A program made the translations under genes and the position numbers. The notes under the pieces are model-generated. The model was not told the DNA's origin. It made no database searches and saw nothing but the letters and a program-made list of their open reading frames with translations. Below are positions 33,032-43,282 of a stretch of 64,000 bases of DNA, piece after piece. The stretch's first letter is position 1. Every line of letters starts with the position of its first letter. This DNA is from Isoetes taiwanensis (lineage: Eukaryota > Streptophyta > Lycopodiopsida > Isoetales > Isoetaceae). The DNA is taken from NCBI GenBank assembly GCA_021234155.1, contig JAJEKV010000002.1:12811798-12875797 (forward strand), given 5' to 3'.

Positions 33032-33804
33032 AATGTTGTATTTTTTTTTAATATTAGATCCCTTTTTTATTGTAATTTGGTGTTTATAAACACTACAAAC
33101 GTTTAAAGAATTCTCTGGTATGCAGTTCCCGTTATAGTGGGCTCAAATGGTTAGTCAGCACTGTTCAAATAGATATGATTATATTACTGTAGCATTCACA
33201 TTCATATCCTTTATGATTTGCCCCGAGAGCCCAAGCACTTGATTACACTAGCCGATTGCACTGTCTCCACACCATGGCAACTCCTTCAATCTTATCTCGT
33301 TATATAAACATGATCAGGCGGTGTACCCAGCTCGGCACGGCGGCATTCTTGGTCTTGCTATTTTCTCTTTTCTGCGGCGTTCTCACGTTTTCAAGGTCAA
33401 CAGGGTTTTTGCATATCAATATCCCACATGCATTTGAATCATTCTATGCCCTCGAACCATTGAACCATTGAAACAAATATAGCTTAATAATTAACTCACC
33501 TCATGTGTAATCTTTAGACTTAATGCAAACTCTATTCTTCATTCTTCAACTGTGTTACTCATGAAGATCAAACTGCCTTTCTGCTTCTCCCTCAACCTGA
33601 ATACATGATAACCCTTAGGTATGAGCAAAGTGCTATCAACTTCCCTTAAGGAATAATCATATAACATGATAATCCCAACAATGGCTCTCTGGCTTGTAAT
33701 CTTCAGCTACAGGCCAGAGTGTCATGACCTTTCTAGATGTAATCCTCGTCCACCCTTTTTTTTAGTAATGGCCTCAAATATCCCACATGCATTAAATGTT
33801 GCAC

Positions 33805-34400
33805 AACAGGTGTGAATCACCCCCAAGCATTTGGTAAAGCATAACAATTTTGACCTATGATAGTCTATGCATTATGTTAAGGCATAAATTGTGTAAGTCA
33901 ACAACATTCAAGTCAAGAAGTGTGAATGACCCCCAAGCAAATGTTTGACTTTTATTGACCATGGTAAAGCGTAAGTCAACAATTTTCAAGTCAACAAGTA
34001 TGTATCACCCCTAAGCTAAAGTTTTATTTTCATTGACCAACATGTTTCGTAAAGTGTGAGTCAACAATTTTCAAGTCAACAAGTGTGAATAACCCCCAAG
34101 CATTTGGTAAATCATGAGTCAACAATTTTGACCTATGCTATTCTATGCATTATGTTAAGGCATTGTTGTGTAAGACAACAATTTTCAAGTCAACAAGTGT
34201 GAATCAACCCCAAGCATTTGGTAAAGCGTAAGTCAACAATTTTGACCTATGCTATTCTATGCATTATGTTAAGGCATTGTTGTGTAAGACAACAATTTTC
34301 AAGTCAACAAGTGTGAATCACCCCCTTTGTTACATGTTTGACTTTCATTGACCAATGTTTGGTGAAGCGTAAGTCAACAATTTTGAAGTCAACAATCAAT
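33805..34400. repeat. 114-bp tandem repeat rich in GTCAACA / TTGACC
   Basis: Two nearly identical 114-bp units begin at 34083 and 34197, with a third starting at 34311. More diverged units extend back to about 33805. Each unit holds AAGTGTGAATNACCCCCAAGC and several GTCAACAATTTT phrases. The TTGAC words equal the plant W-box core, but here they come from the repeat. Confidence 0.85.
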
Positions 34401-34692
34401 TTACACTAGCTAATTATAACTAGAATTACTAAACAAGTGTCCAACATAATATGATTGGTGTCCAAAAAAGAATGGCCATTTCAGGATAGATATATATATA
34501 TATTTTTTTTTATGTTTTAGAAAATAAAATTTTGGTCATTTCGAGGTAATTATTCGTATCCTACTAAATCATTACGATTAAGATACTAATGGTACGAAAT
34601 TCTAAAATCGTAGCCTACAAAATTAATTTCACGCCAGCCTTTATAGGCTATGGTCGTGAGGGAGAACCATCGTCCAATTCCTTCAAGCACGA

Positions 34693-35079
34693 ATGTGGTG
34701 CCGCTCTCCCTCCCTTCACTCTCGCCTCCCCGCCCCTTCCTTCTGGAATCTGCTTTCACTTCCTTTGGCACAGGTCCTTGCCAGTTATGGCATAGGATCT
34801 TGGCCAAATTTTCCTTTGCAGGAGCCCGAGCCTGAGAGCCCTGAGCCTCGAGAGATCTCGATTCCACCTCTTCAAAGCTCAAGAGATTTTTCGAAGCCAA
34901 GAGGGTGGAATCCTTTTTTGATTCCTCCGATGCACATTCTTCCCGAGGAGCAAATGGATTCTGATGATAACGAATGGAGCGAACACGAGACCGAAGAAGA
35001 AGAAGAAGAGGAGGAGGAGGAGGAGGAGGAGGGAGGGGAGGAGGAGGAGGAGGAGGAGGAGGAGGAGGAGGAGATTTAA
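34693..35079 (+). CDS. Pro/Glu-rich ORF ending in a poly-Glu tract
   Basis: An open frame with a likely exon start after TTCCTTTGCAG near 34820 encodes EPEPESPEPREISIPP, then DNEWSEHETEE and a run of about 25 acidic residues broken by two glycines, ending EEI-stop. The run is encoded by a GAG/GAA microsatellite (34995-35075). The opposite strand reads through as a Pro/Leu-rich ORF, which is considered a shadow. Function is unknown and the ORF may be non-coding. Confidence 0.3.
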   Translation: MWCRSPSLHSRLPAPSFWNLLSLPLAQVLASYGIGSWPNFPLQEPEPESPEPREISIPPLQSSRDFSKPRGWNPFLIPPMHILPEEQMDSDDNEWSEHETEEEEEEEEEEEEEGGEEEEEEEEEEEEI

Positions 35080-35254
35080 GAAGAACAAGAATTTTTTTTT
35101 TGGAATTCCAAAATTTTCGGAGAGTAAGTAGCATGCATGCATTCAATTTTTGCTTTTTTTTATTACATTCTAAACTAATTTTCTTTTCTTTACATGATGA
35201 AGCTTGAAGTCGAGGGAAGCCATCTTTTTTTTTTGGATCAAGTTCGACCACAGG

Positions 35255-35640
35255 CCTTTTGTGCCTTTGTATTTTTTGTAAAAAACAGATGCTGTATAGG
35301 CCTTAGTGCCTTTATTTGATCTCATCCCCTTGTGAAACAGGCCTTAGTGCCTTTGAAATATATGATGGCCTTAGTGCCTTTACTCGAACTCACCCCTTGT
35401 GACACAGGCCTTAGTGCCTCTTTGTAATGTATGATGGCCTTAGTGCCTGGCCTTGTGCCTTTTTAAATCTGGTATTTTCTGTATTTGAAGTATTCTGGTA
35501 TTTTCTATTTTAATATATGATGGCCTTGCTGTAATCCAAGCCTTGTGCCTTTAATTTGTTTAATCCAGGCCTTAGTGCCTTTAATTGTAATGGCCTTGTG
35601 CCTTTTGTTTAATCCAGGCCTTAGTGCCTTGTGTAAATTT
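35255..35640. repeat. GGCCTTAGTGCC tandem phrase array
   Basis: CAGGCCTTAGTGCCTTT and the shorter GCCTTGTGCCTTT occur about fifteen times at 20-45 bp spacing. A rearranged copy of this array lies at 36975-37290. Confidence 0.75.
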
Positions 35641-35802
35641 GTGCCTTGTGTAAATTTCTAATTCTGTTTTACCTTGGAATTCATTCAACATTCGAGTACA
35701 AATTTCTGTAACTGAAGCATAAAAAATGAGAATGCAAAACAGAAACTTCTTTATATTCATAAAAGTACCTATACAGTACCCTTTACACAATTGCTCTTTC
35801 CA

Positions 35803-36138
35803 CTATTCCAACAACGTGGGAAGCCTCTCTAGAATATCTTGTTCTTCTTTGGCACTTAGAGTGTAAACCACTCCCCGCTTAACAACGTGCTTTGCTTGAA
35901 CCAACCTGACTTTGTTCTTTGCAACTTGAGTGGCATAAACAATTGCTTTATTTCCTCTACAAAACTTGTAGCTGGATTTACAATTCACCAACTTCTCATA
36001 GTATGTTCCTTCTATGACCTCATCCCCTTTCACAAACTTCTGCCCTTGCATATCTATAAAGTCTTCTATTCTTGCACTGCGACTCGCATGAAACCAACAA
36101 AACGCCCGATAGATAGGCTTCTCATTCATCTCAGCAGA
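35803..36138 (-). CDS. 3' exon of SDGA/SGHGKGEHDG gene
   Basis: A clean minus-strand open frame of about 110 residues. It reads KPIYRAFCWFHASRSARIED, then GQKFVKGDEVIEGTYYEKL, then AKNKVRLVQAKHV and an acidic end with stop at 35803. The phrase F.KGDEVI.GTYYE fits the C-terminal part of the gene whose central exons lie at 37.6-38.5 kb on the same strand. The intervening 36.2-37.6 kb would be an intron or an insertion. Role unknown, probably transposon-derived. Confidence 0.5.
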   Translation of the reverse strand, partial: SAEMNEKPIYRAFCWFHASRSARIEDFIDMQGQKFVKGDEVIEGTYYEKLVNCKSSYKFCRGNKAIVYATQVAKNKVRLVQAKHVVKRGVVYTLSAKEEQDILERLPTLLE

Positions 36139-36239
36139 TTTCTACAATGGTGGACAGTGGATAACTTCGCATATACACGCGAACTACCCATTCAAAAAAT
36201 AAAGGGAAAATCCAATTATAACATTTGGACCCCAAAAAG

Positions 36240-37640
36240 CGACATACAATGCTAATAGATGAGTGGCTGATGTACCGCCGAAAGCTTATCACCGGATTAA
36301 AAACCCTTTTTTCGGTTTTCGAGGAAAACCCTAGTGATAAGCCATGTACAAGGGCTTAGACAAACGTAAGGCATAGAATCGCTCCCAAAAAAACCCAGCG
36401 CATGGAGAAGTCAAAACGGATGGCGCTCGCCAACCTGTACCTGCACATCACCAACAACAAACGAGAAACATACCAAGAGAATAGCATCACCCGATTGGGT
36501 GGAAAAAGCATCACCCACCGGTGGAAAAACATGATAAATTGAACTTTGTACAAAAAAAACAAACAAAGGGGGTGGGTTCAAAGAGAATAAAGAGCAATTT
36601 AAGAGAAGAGAAGAAGGGTCGAGAAGCGTCGATGAAAAACTTTCTGAAAAAAAATATGGCAAGATAACTGACGAGCAAATGGGACAAGCTCAAAATGCAA
36701 ACATCGCGGCGCATGCAATGCATGGATGCTTTCGTCTTAATGCAAAAACATCATAGGGTCGCTTCTGGCGTGGGGCAAAACAATCTTAAAGCTATTCGCA
36801 TGAAACCAAAACAGCGCATGACAAACCAAGGAGACGGATAACAAAGATGATCGAGGGCGAAGATCAGCGGGCCGAAAGGGCAAATAGACTAGGCAAATGG
36901 GGACAAAGCGAACCGTCGATTTAAAATCAATTTAAAGCCAATGATTAAGCAAGGCGGGGATAAAGCCCCTCCACGCTTGAAGTCAGGAAGCCAAATCATT
37001 TTTTTTTTTTTTTTTGGATCGAGAGAAGACGGGCCTTTTGTGCCCGTATGTAAAAGCGTCGATGAAATTGCCTTTATTTGATCTCAAGTGAAGCAGGCCT
37101 TAGTGCCGATAAGCGGCCCCAAATTGCCTTTACTTTCGAACTCACCCCGATGCATGCATCGCGTGCTTTGTAATGCATGCATGCCTTGTGCCTTTTTAAA
37201 CAAATTTTCCGTATTTGAAGTATTACGCGAATGCGATATTTTTAATATACTGATGGCCTTCGCATGAAACCAACAAAACGCCTTTAATTTGAATACCAAA
37301 GGACTTCCTTAACAAACTAGGATCGAGGGCGAAGGTCACGGGATGAAGGCTAAAGCCGAGGAAATTTCTAAGGGGAAAGCCATTCAAATTAGCCCAAATT
37401 TAAGGCGGGAAGAAGCCTAAAAAATGGAAACAAATCAAAAGAAGAATAAAAGATGCTGGCGAGAGGAAGCTCGCCGATGAAGCGTAGATAGAAAGTTCTT
37501 CTTTGCAATAGAGTGTAGCAAGCATGGCGATAAGCGAACCAAAGCTTTGACTTTGTTCTTTCGCGATGCATGCATCTTTATTTCCGCTCTAAAAATGCAT
37601 GCAATTCACCAACTTCTTGTAGCAAGAATGCCGGGTTTTC
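36240..37640. repeat. Mosaic of locally duplicated pieces
   Basis: 36720-36980 matches 39190-39450 (shared TGCAAAAACATCATAG, GTGGGGCAAAACAAT, ATCGATTTAAAATCAATTTAA). 36975-37290 matches 35205-35570. 37540-37620 matches 35900-36005, keeping GACTTTGTTCTTT and CAATTCACCAACTTCT, but with inner pieces replaced by GATGCATGCATC-like words. GCATGAAACCAACAAAACGCC occurs at 36088 and 37261, with a variant near 36798. Near 36280-36345 an inverted repeat GCTTATCAC/GTGATAAGC brackets a hairpin. No gene of its own is present. Confidence 0.55.
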
Positions 37641-37645
37641 TAAAC

Positions 37646-38514
37646 TTAAGCGAATCGGCGATAAAGTCCTAACTTTTGAAAGTACTTAGCTTTGGTACAT
37701 AGGATAAGGTAGAATTTCACATTCTCGTGATTGTTATTTGGAGCCACCACCGCAAAGACATCACCTATAGATACTTGCATGCTACATAAGAAGTGCGCCA
37801 ATATATGCTTCTTCTCCTTCATCATGTACTTCTTCTTCAACAATAGCTTTGATGGGGATGTACCACAATTAGTTCAAACTTCTTAGTATATGATACATTG
37901 GGGCAAGATTCCCAATTCAAATCTAAACAATATGTGCAAAAGAAAGAGAGGTTTCGACACTGTAAATGTGTCATGTGATTTGAACACCCATGGAAACAAT
38001 GAAGGTTTCTAGATCCTTCAATAGGACGTGCTTCCCACCGATTTTTTTCTGGTCCACTTGTCCTATTTCAACCTCCCAAAAAGTTCTACTTACAGTTTGA
38101 ATCTTCTTTTTATATGTTGTGGGTGCATTGACATGTCTTGCTTTAGCCATTCCACCACCTCATGTGCATTGGTCATCTTTGCCCTTCATTGTCTTTGCTC
38201 TCAAAGCCCTCTTTTATTCGCTACGCACCATCATGTTCTCCCTTCCCATGGCCAGAGCACCAAAAGTTCCACATCATGTCTAAACCTGTTAAAGATTTGA
38301 ATCTAGAATCAAAGTAAAATGATTTTTTACCTTTGAATTGTGAGGCTGCACCATCTGAGAAGACATAATGCTTCTTCAAAGTGATTTCCTTCTCTTGCAT
38401 CCAATGATTGTGTGTACAAGAGGTAATGAAAAAATGATCAACAAGGCCAAAGAGGATGAACTGGACTAACAAACAGAGCAAACTAAGACAAGGAGGGCAA
38501 TAGGGTGGAAGCAA
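37646..38514 (-). pseudogene. SDGA..QFK / SGHGKGEHDG gene, central exons (transposase-like)
   Basis: Reading leftwards on the minus strand from about 38445: HNHWMQEKEITLKKHYVFSD, GAASQFKGKKSFYF, and WNFWCSGHGKGEHDGA. After a frameshift come KRALRAKTMKGKDDQ and TFWEVEIGQVDQKKIGGKHV, then CPNVSYTKKFELIV, and finally SIGDVFAVVAPNNNHENVKF followed by YLILCTKAKYF near 37680. Similar SDGA..QFK...GHGKG signatures are remembered from uncharacterised, widely repeated proteins; the Asp in FSDGA and the conserved His/Glu could belong to an RNase H-fold nuclease. That function is an inference. At least two frame changes and a stop mark it as decayed, or as having more introns than can be placed. Confidence 0.5.
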
Positions 38515-38591
38515 ACTGATGGAAAAATGGGCGAAAAAAAATGCTTAGAATGAAAGAGACAAATGGGACAAATAAAAGAAAACATGGCTAA

Positions 38592-39159
38592 GGGCCGCTT
38601 CACACTGGTCGTTAAAATGCCGTTAGGTTAAAAAAATTAACTTAACTGTGCTTCACATTAGCTTCCGTTAAAAAATTCCATTAAGACTATGGGGTTAAAA
38701 AATAACGGCACAATTAAGGTAACGGTGCAAGATAACTGGGGTTCACACTGTATTCCGTTAGGTTAAATTTTAACGGAGGACTTAACGGGCCATAATTTTT
38801 CCATTCAAATTTAAGGGTAGGGGGACCCCATCCCTTAAGCTCCATTTGCAATTCAATTTTTAACTTAACGGCGTGACAGTCAGTGTGAAGCAATATTTAA
38901 CTGTTTCCGTTATGTTAACTCTTAACATAACGGCATGACAATCAGTGTGAAGTAATATTTAACGATTTTCGTTATGTTAATTTTTAACCTAACGACGTGA
39001 CCATCAGTGTGAAGCAAGATTTAACAGTTTTTGTTATGTTAAATTTTAATGTAACGGCGGAATGTGAAGTGAAACCTTTATGTTATGCTACCCTAACATA
39101 AAGGGCATCCCGTTATGTTAGCAATTTAACCTAACATAACGGCCAGTGTGTAATGGCCC
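38592..39159. mobile_element. PIF/Harbinger-like MITE with TAA target duplication
   Basis: A 568-bp element begins GGGCCGCTTCACACTGG and ends with the reverse complement of GGGCCATTACACACTGG (14 of 17 match). It is flanked on both sides by TAA (38589-38591 and 39160-39162). Three-base TAA/TTA duplications and GGGCC-type ends fit the PIF/Harbinger class; Tourist-like MITEs have this form. It has no ORF. Inside are three tandem 62-bp units and many CGTTATGTTAA words in both orientations. Confidence 0.85.
38869..39054. repeat. Three tandem 62-bp units inside the MITE
   Basis: Units 38869-38930, 38931-38992 and 38993-39054 each read CGGCGTGAC..TCAGTGTGAAG, then TATTTAAC..CGTTATGTTAA..TTTTAAC. 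Each contains CAGTGTGAAG, the inverse of the terminal CTTCACACTG, so the units look like internal copies of the terminal region. Confidence 0.9.
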
Positions 39160-39162
39160 TAA

Positions 39163-42100
39163 GCAAGGCTAGTGGGGAAACTTGGATAACCAGGGTAATG
39201 TGCAAAAACATCATAGATTGTCATCAGTGGGGCAAAACAATATTAAGGCGACTCAAGAGATGAGCTGCATAAACAAGAGACAGGACAAATAAGGGACAGA
39301 TGAACTAAGATGATACAAGAGGTTACTCGACCAAACAGAGCAGAAAGGACAAATAAGGAACTAGAGCAAATGGAGAAATAGACAAACGAACCAAATCGAT
39401 TTAAAATCAATTTAAGAAGTCAATGATTAAACAAAGGTGCGAGGATAAAACGAATTTGTGAAAAAGATAGATAAATATTAAAAATGACTCAAAAAATGAA
39501 TCAAAGAACTAAGCGAAAATCAGACAAGGAACACACCAGCATACATGGAGCAAAAGAACAAATAAAGAACAAACCAAAAGAAGAAAACGAACCCGAAGAG
39601 GAAATGACAAACAAAACACAATTGGAAAGAATATAGAATCATAAAAAGGAACAAAATATATGTGGAACATAGAGAAAAATGACGAGCAAAATGAACAACG
39701 GGACTATAGAGAGCAGAAACATGAAATAAGCTGCAAAAGAAATGGATTAAACAAAGCAAGTGATGATAAACACAAACCAAGTCTAAAAGGAGCAATAGAA
39801 AATAACAAAAATGAACAAATAGAACAATTGGAGCAGCTGACATGAGCAAAAGAACAAGGGAATGAGACTAAATGAAGCACCTCAAAATTGTCAACACAAA
39901 GACATACCACAGCTATTGCGTCAGTTGAAAGGATTTTAAGTTAAGTCCTTTGGAAGGTAATAAAACAACCGGGTCGCTTACATCTAAAAATAACAGAATG
40001 GAAAGACAACGATGAAGATGAAAGGAGAACTGGGGAAAAGAGACAACTAGAGGTAAAGGCACAAAGGATGCCCATGTATAACCGATCAAGTATCCAAACG
40101 CACATAGCTCCGAACATGATAAGAGCTAACCAACACACAAGACTGAGAAATTAAGCTCTACGAAAATCACGCCAACCAAAACCAGACCATTAAGACTAAC
40201 AAGAGTGCATGGAAATGAGACAAGAGTGGATGGAGAAGATCAAACATCTAAAATAAAGGTTAGAACAATGCAAAGAACGTAACCATGTACATATTCATCG
40301 ATACCTGAATGAATCAACAAAACAACAAACATACAAAAGCTTGAGAGAGAACCTGATGAAGATTATGGAACACGGAACTCTAGCAACCATGCCATCTCTC
40401 CGATAAATGAATGTATCTAAGGTACTAGAGCCGTCAAGTCAATGTAGACAAAAAACCTAGGAGTTACTTCCCTGCAACACCCCCACCATATAAAACAAAC
40501 GACGCCAAAATCTACACAACTTATCTAAACACCTATAATCAAAAGTTGTTTGAGAAAAAAAGATAATAAGATCCTAACCATATAAAAGTCATATTCACGT
40601 TAAGCATGCAATTACAAAAAAGGCAATACAAACTTAGAAAGCAACATTAAGCAACGGACAAAGGCACTTCGCATGCCGATCTAAATTAAACAATAAAGAC
40701 GAAACTTCGTAAGCATAAAAAGAATGGAAACTGCCCACACATCATCAACCACATGAAACCACAACCAGCAAATTCTCCAGTAAAGACAACAACGCGCAAT
40801 GGGGCATGCTAGACTAGCGAGTAAATGGAAGACGCCAAGTGTAGAAGCAAAGTGGAGAACAAATGTAAATTCCACATTAGTAATGCGAGCAAGCCCCTAG
40901 AATGAGCAAATCCGAACTTCAACCCTGGCATGCTATCAAATGGAATAAACTCAAACATCATGAAATGGGCAAGAGAATCACCTCTATAGGATGGAAAAGA
41001 GACACTCTAGCAAGAACAGTGGAAGCAACTAACAAGAAGAAGAATAGAATAGTAACGAGGGAACATGCCGCAGAGAATGAAAAGAATGAAGTAGTCAACT
41101 AGACAACCAACCATGTTGGTACTATATGCTAAATGGGTGGTCACATCGCGAAAATAAAATTACAATGCAAAATGTACCTATATAAAAAGCTAACTTAGCA
41201 AAGAAAAACATCTCTAAATGAAATCAAACCAGATGCGTGTTCCAATGACTTGAAGATATAAGGTGCAAGTGACGCCAATATCGAGAATGCGAATAGAATT
41301 CAGGTATATAATGAACTAGGCATCAACTCAAGGTACTAAATGCTCAAACGGGATGCTCTCACCAAAAAATGAAGCTCTTTGTGCAAAATGCACATATGCA
41401 AAGAGCGAATTTACCTGGATCCAGACAAAATCGAATTGCATCGTCAAGTAACATATGTAAGATGATGATAAAAATTCTCAGTCGCCTCCATGCAGATAAA
41501 AACTGGACCACAGCGAATGAAAAGAAATGCGATTAGATGGCAAGGTTAGAAGGTGTAAAGCACCACCCCTAAACGCTAGAGCAAAAAAGAAATCAAGTAT
41601 ATGAGAAACCAAAAATTTGTGCAATAACCCATGACTATGAAAGAAAAAACTAGATGTCATAAACCTATTCCAAACAAATGTTGGAGCAAAAATTGAAAAC
41701 CAAATATATGAAAAACCGAAAATTTGTGCAATGACCCATAACGTGACTAGCAATGTTGCGCTTCATGACCAAAGATAAAAGAGAGTCCAACCAACTGAAC
41801 CCGAGAGAATTTTGTGCGATAAGGTATTAGGCCATTTTGCAACTCTCAATAAAATAGAAAAAACCCCAAAAATGTATACCCAAAATCCAAGAAATCAAAC
41901 AATAAAAAATTTACAGTCCCATTGATCAAACCCTAGAAATGTCTCCCGGCCGCACACTTAAAATTGTACTCCCATTGTAGACTCAGCATTTTGAAAGGGA
42001 CATGTGACACTCTCCATGGATGGGATTGCGCCAATGCAAACTCAAACCCTCCAACCATATGTCTCCAAAGGGGAACAATTCTACTATATACCCAACCGCT

Positions 42101-43277
42101 AGCAAACACTGGTGCACAACCAACAAGGAAAGACACCCCTGCAATCTAAAAAGTTGTATGGGCATAGCACCCTAAAACAACAGAAGAAATGCCATGAAGC
42201 AAAAATTGATTTAGAGAGCCCCATAATGTGGAATTGTGATATTAAAAACTATAAACACCACATGACAGCGGACCCAATGACTTGTAAATAAAATGATGAG
42301 ACAATGGACAATATAAACAACTGATATAAAAGGTCTAGCGCAAAGAGCCCCATAAGTTTCTAAACATGCAAGTAAGAGCAAAGAGCCCCATAAGTTTCTA
42401 AACATGCAAATAAGGTGACACGGGAATGAAGAATAAAGGAAAGTGAAATTGATCTAGGAGGTTGAGAACAGAGAGCCACATGAGTCTACAAGGGCCTTTC
42501 TAAGAGGAAAACAAGAATGCCACCTTAATGCAAATCTAAAAAGAGCAGAAGCATAGAGCTAAAAAAGACCTAGATCTAATTAAAACAAACGTTGTGTTTT
42601 ACCCAAAAAAAAAAAAAATACCAAGGGTAGCAGGAGCTTGGTATCCCCAAGCCATGGAGGACAAGGGGAACCGACTCCGGGTATCCCCAAACAACACGTG
42701 ACGACAGACGGCAACCGGTTGCGGTGGCAGGCCGGTTGTGACGGCCGATTGCAGTGACGGCAGGCCGATTGTGGTGGCCGGTTAGGAAGAACAGGTAGGG
42801 AGTTTCACAGGTCTGACTCGAAAAGGGGAAGCCTCAAGCAACAGAATCGGCCTAGCACAAAATCGACAGGGTATTGGCTACGGAGACATGATGCAAACCA
42901 TGGAAACCACGAAATATAGAAGGACTGACAGAGAATCGACTTCTTAAAAAACAAGAACAGTCCGGATTGATCAAAAAAAGGGGGGGCCTGCATGATTGCA
43001 TGGGCTCGCGGGCCAGGGGGTGTGAGCCGATTTGCAGAGAGGTGAATCAGCCAGGAGGCAGATCACCGGAAGCAGTTGTTGATTGTTCTACAGAAGCCAA
43101 AGTTTAAGAACATCCACCCAGATCAACTCTGCAAAAAAGAGGTGAGAAAAAAGTGTAAAGCAATCCAGACCAGACCGGTAAATGAAATACCAGAAAGCTT
43201 GAGAACCGACATCCCCTTTCAACCTAAAAGTTAGTCAGACTCCAATCCGAGAATCAAAATAAAACAAGAAAGAAGGT
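39163..43277. other. Gene-poor AC-rich region
   Basis: About 4.1 kb with no supported gene. Base use is strongly asymmetric (A/C and G/A rich on this strand). Small direct repeats include GAGCAAAGAGCCCCATAAGT twice near 42340-42400, and AACCAAAAATTTGTGCAATAACCCAT near 41605 repeated near 41710. From 42660 to 42800 a GC-rich patch repeats GGCCGATTG and GGTTGCGGTGGC. 39190-39450 is the source or sister of 36720-36980. It may be decayed transposon sequence transcribed from the minus strand. Confidence 0.5.
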
Positions 43278-43282
43278 GGCAC
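43278..43282. other. Target-site duplication of copy B, left (GGCAC)
   Basis: GGCAC directly before the left LTR equals the five bases directly after the right LTR (54170-54174), as expected for gypsy integrase. Confidence 0.9.

Noticed and set aside
34586-35251. 221-codon minus-strand ORF with poly-Pro
   Set aside because: It is the antisense of the GAG/GAA run and the Glu-rich frame; the poly-Pro stretch comes from the microsatellite.
39520-39849. Phe/Cys-rich minus-strand ORF, possible membrane protein
   Set aside because: It is the complement of a strongly A/G-rich low-complexity stretch; hydrophobicity here is a composition effect.
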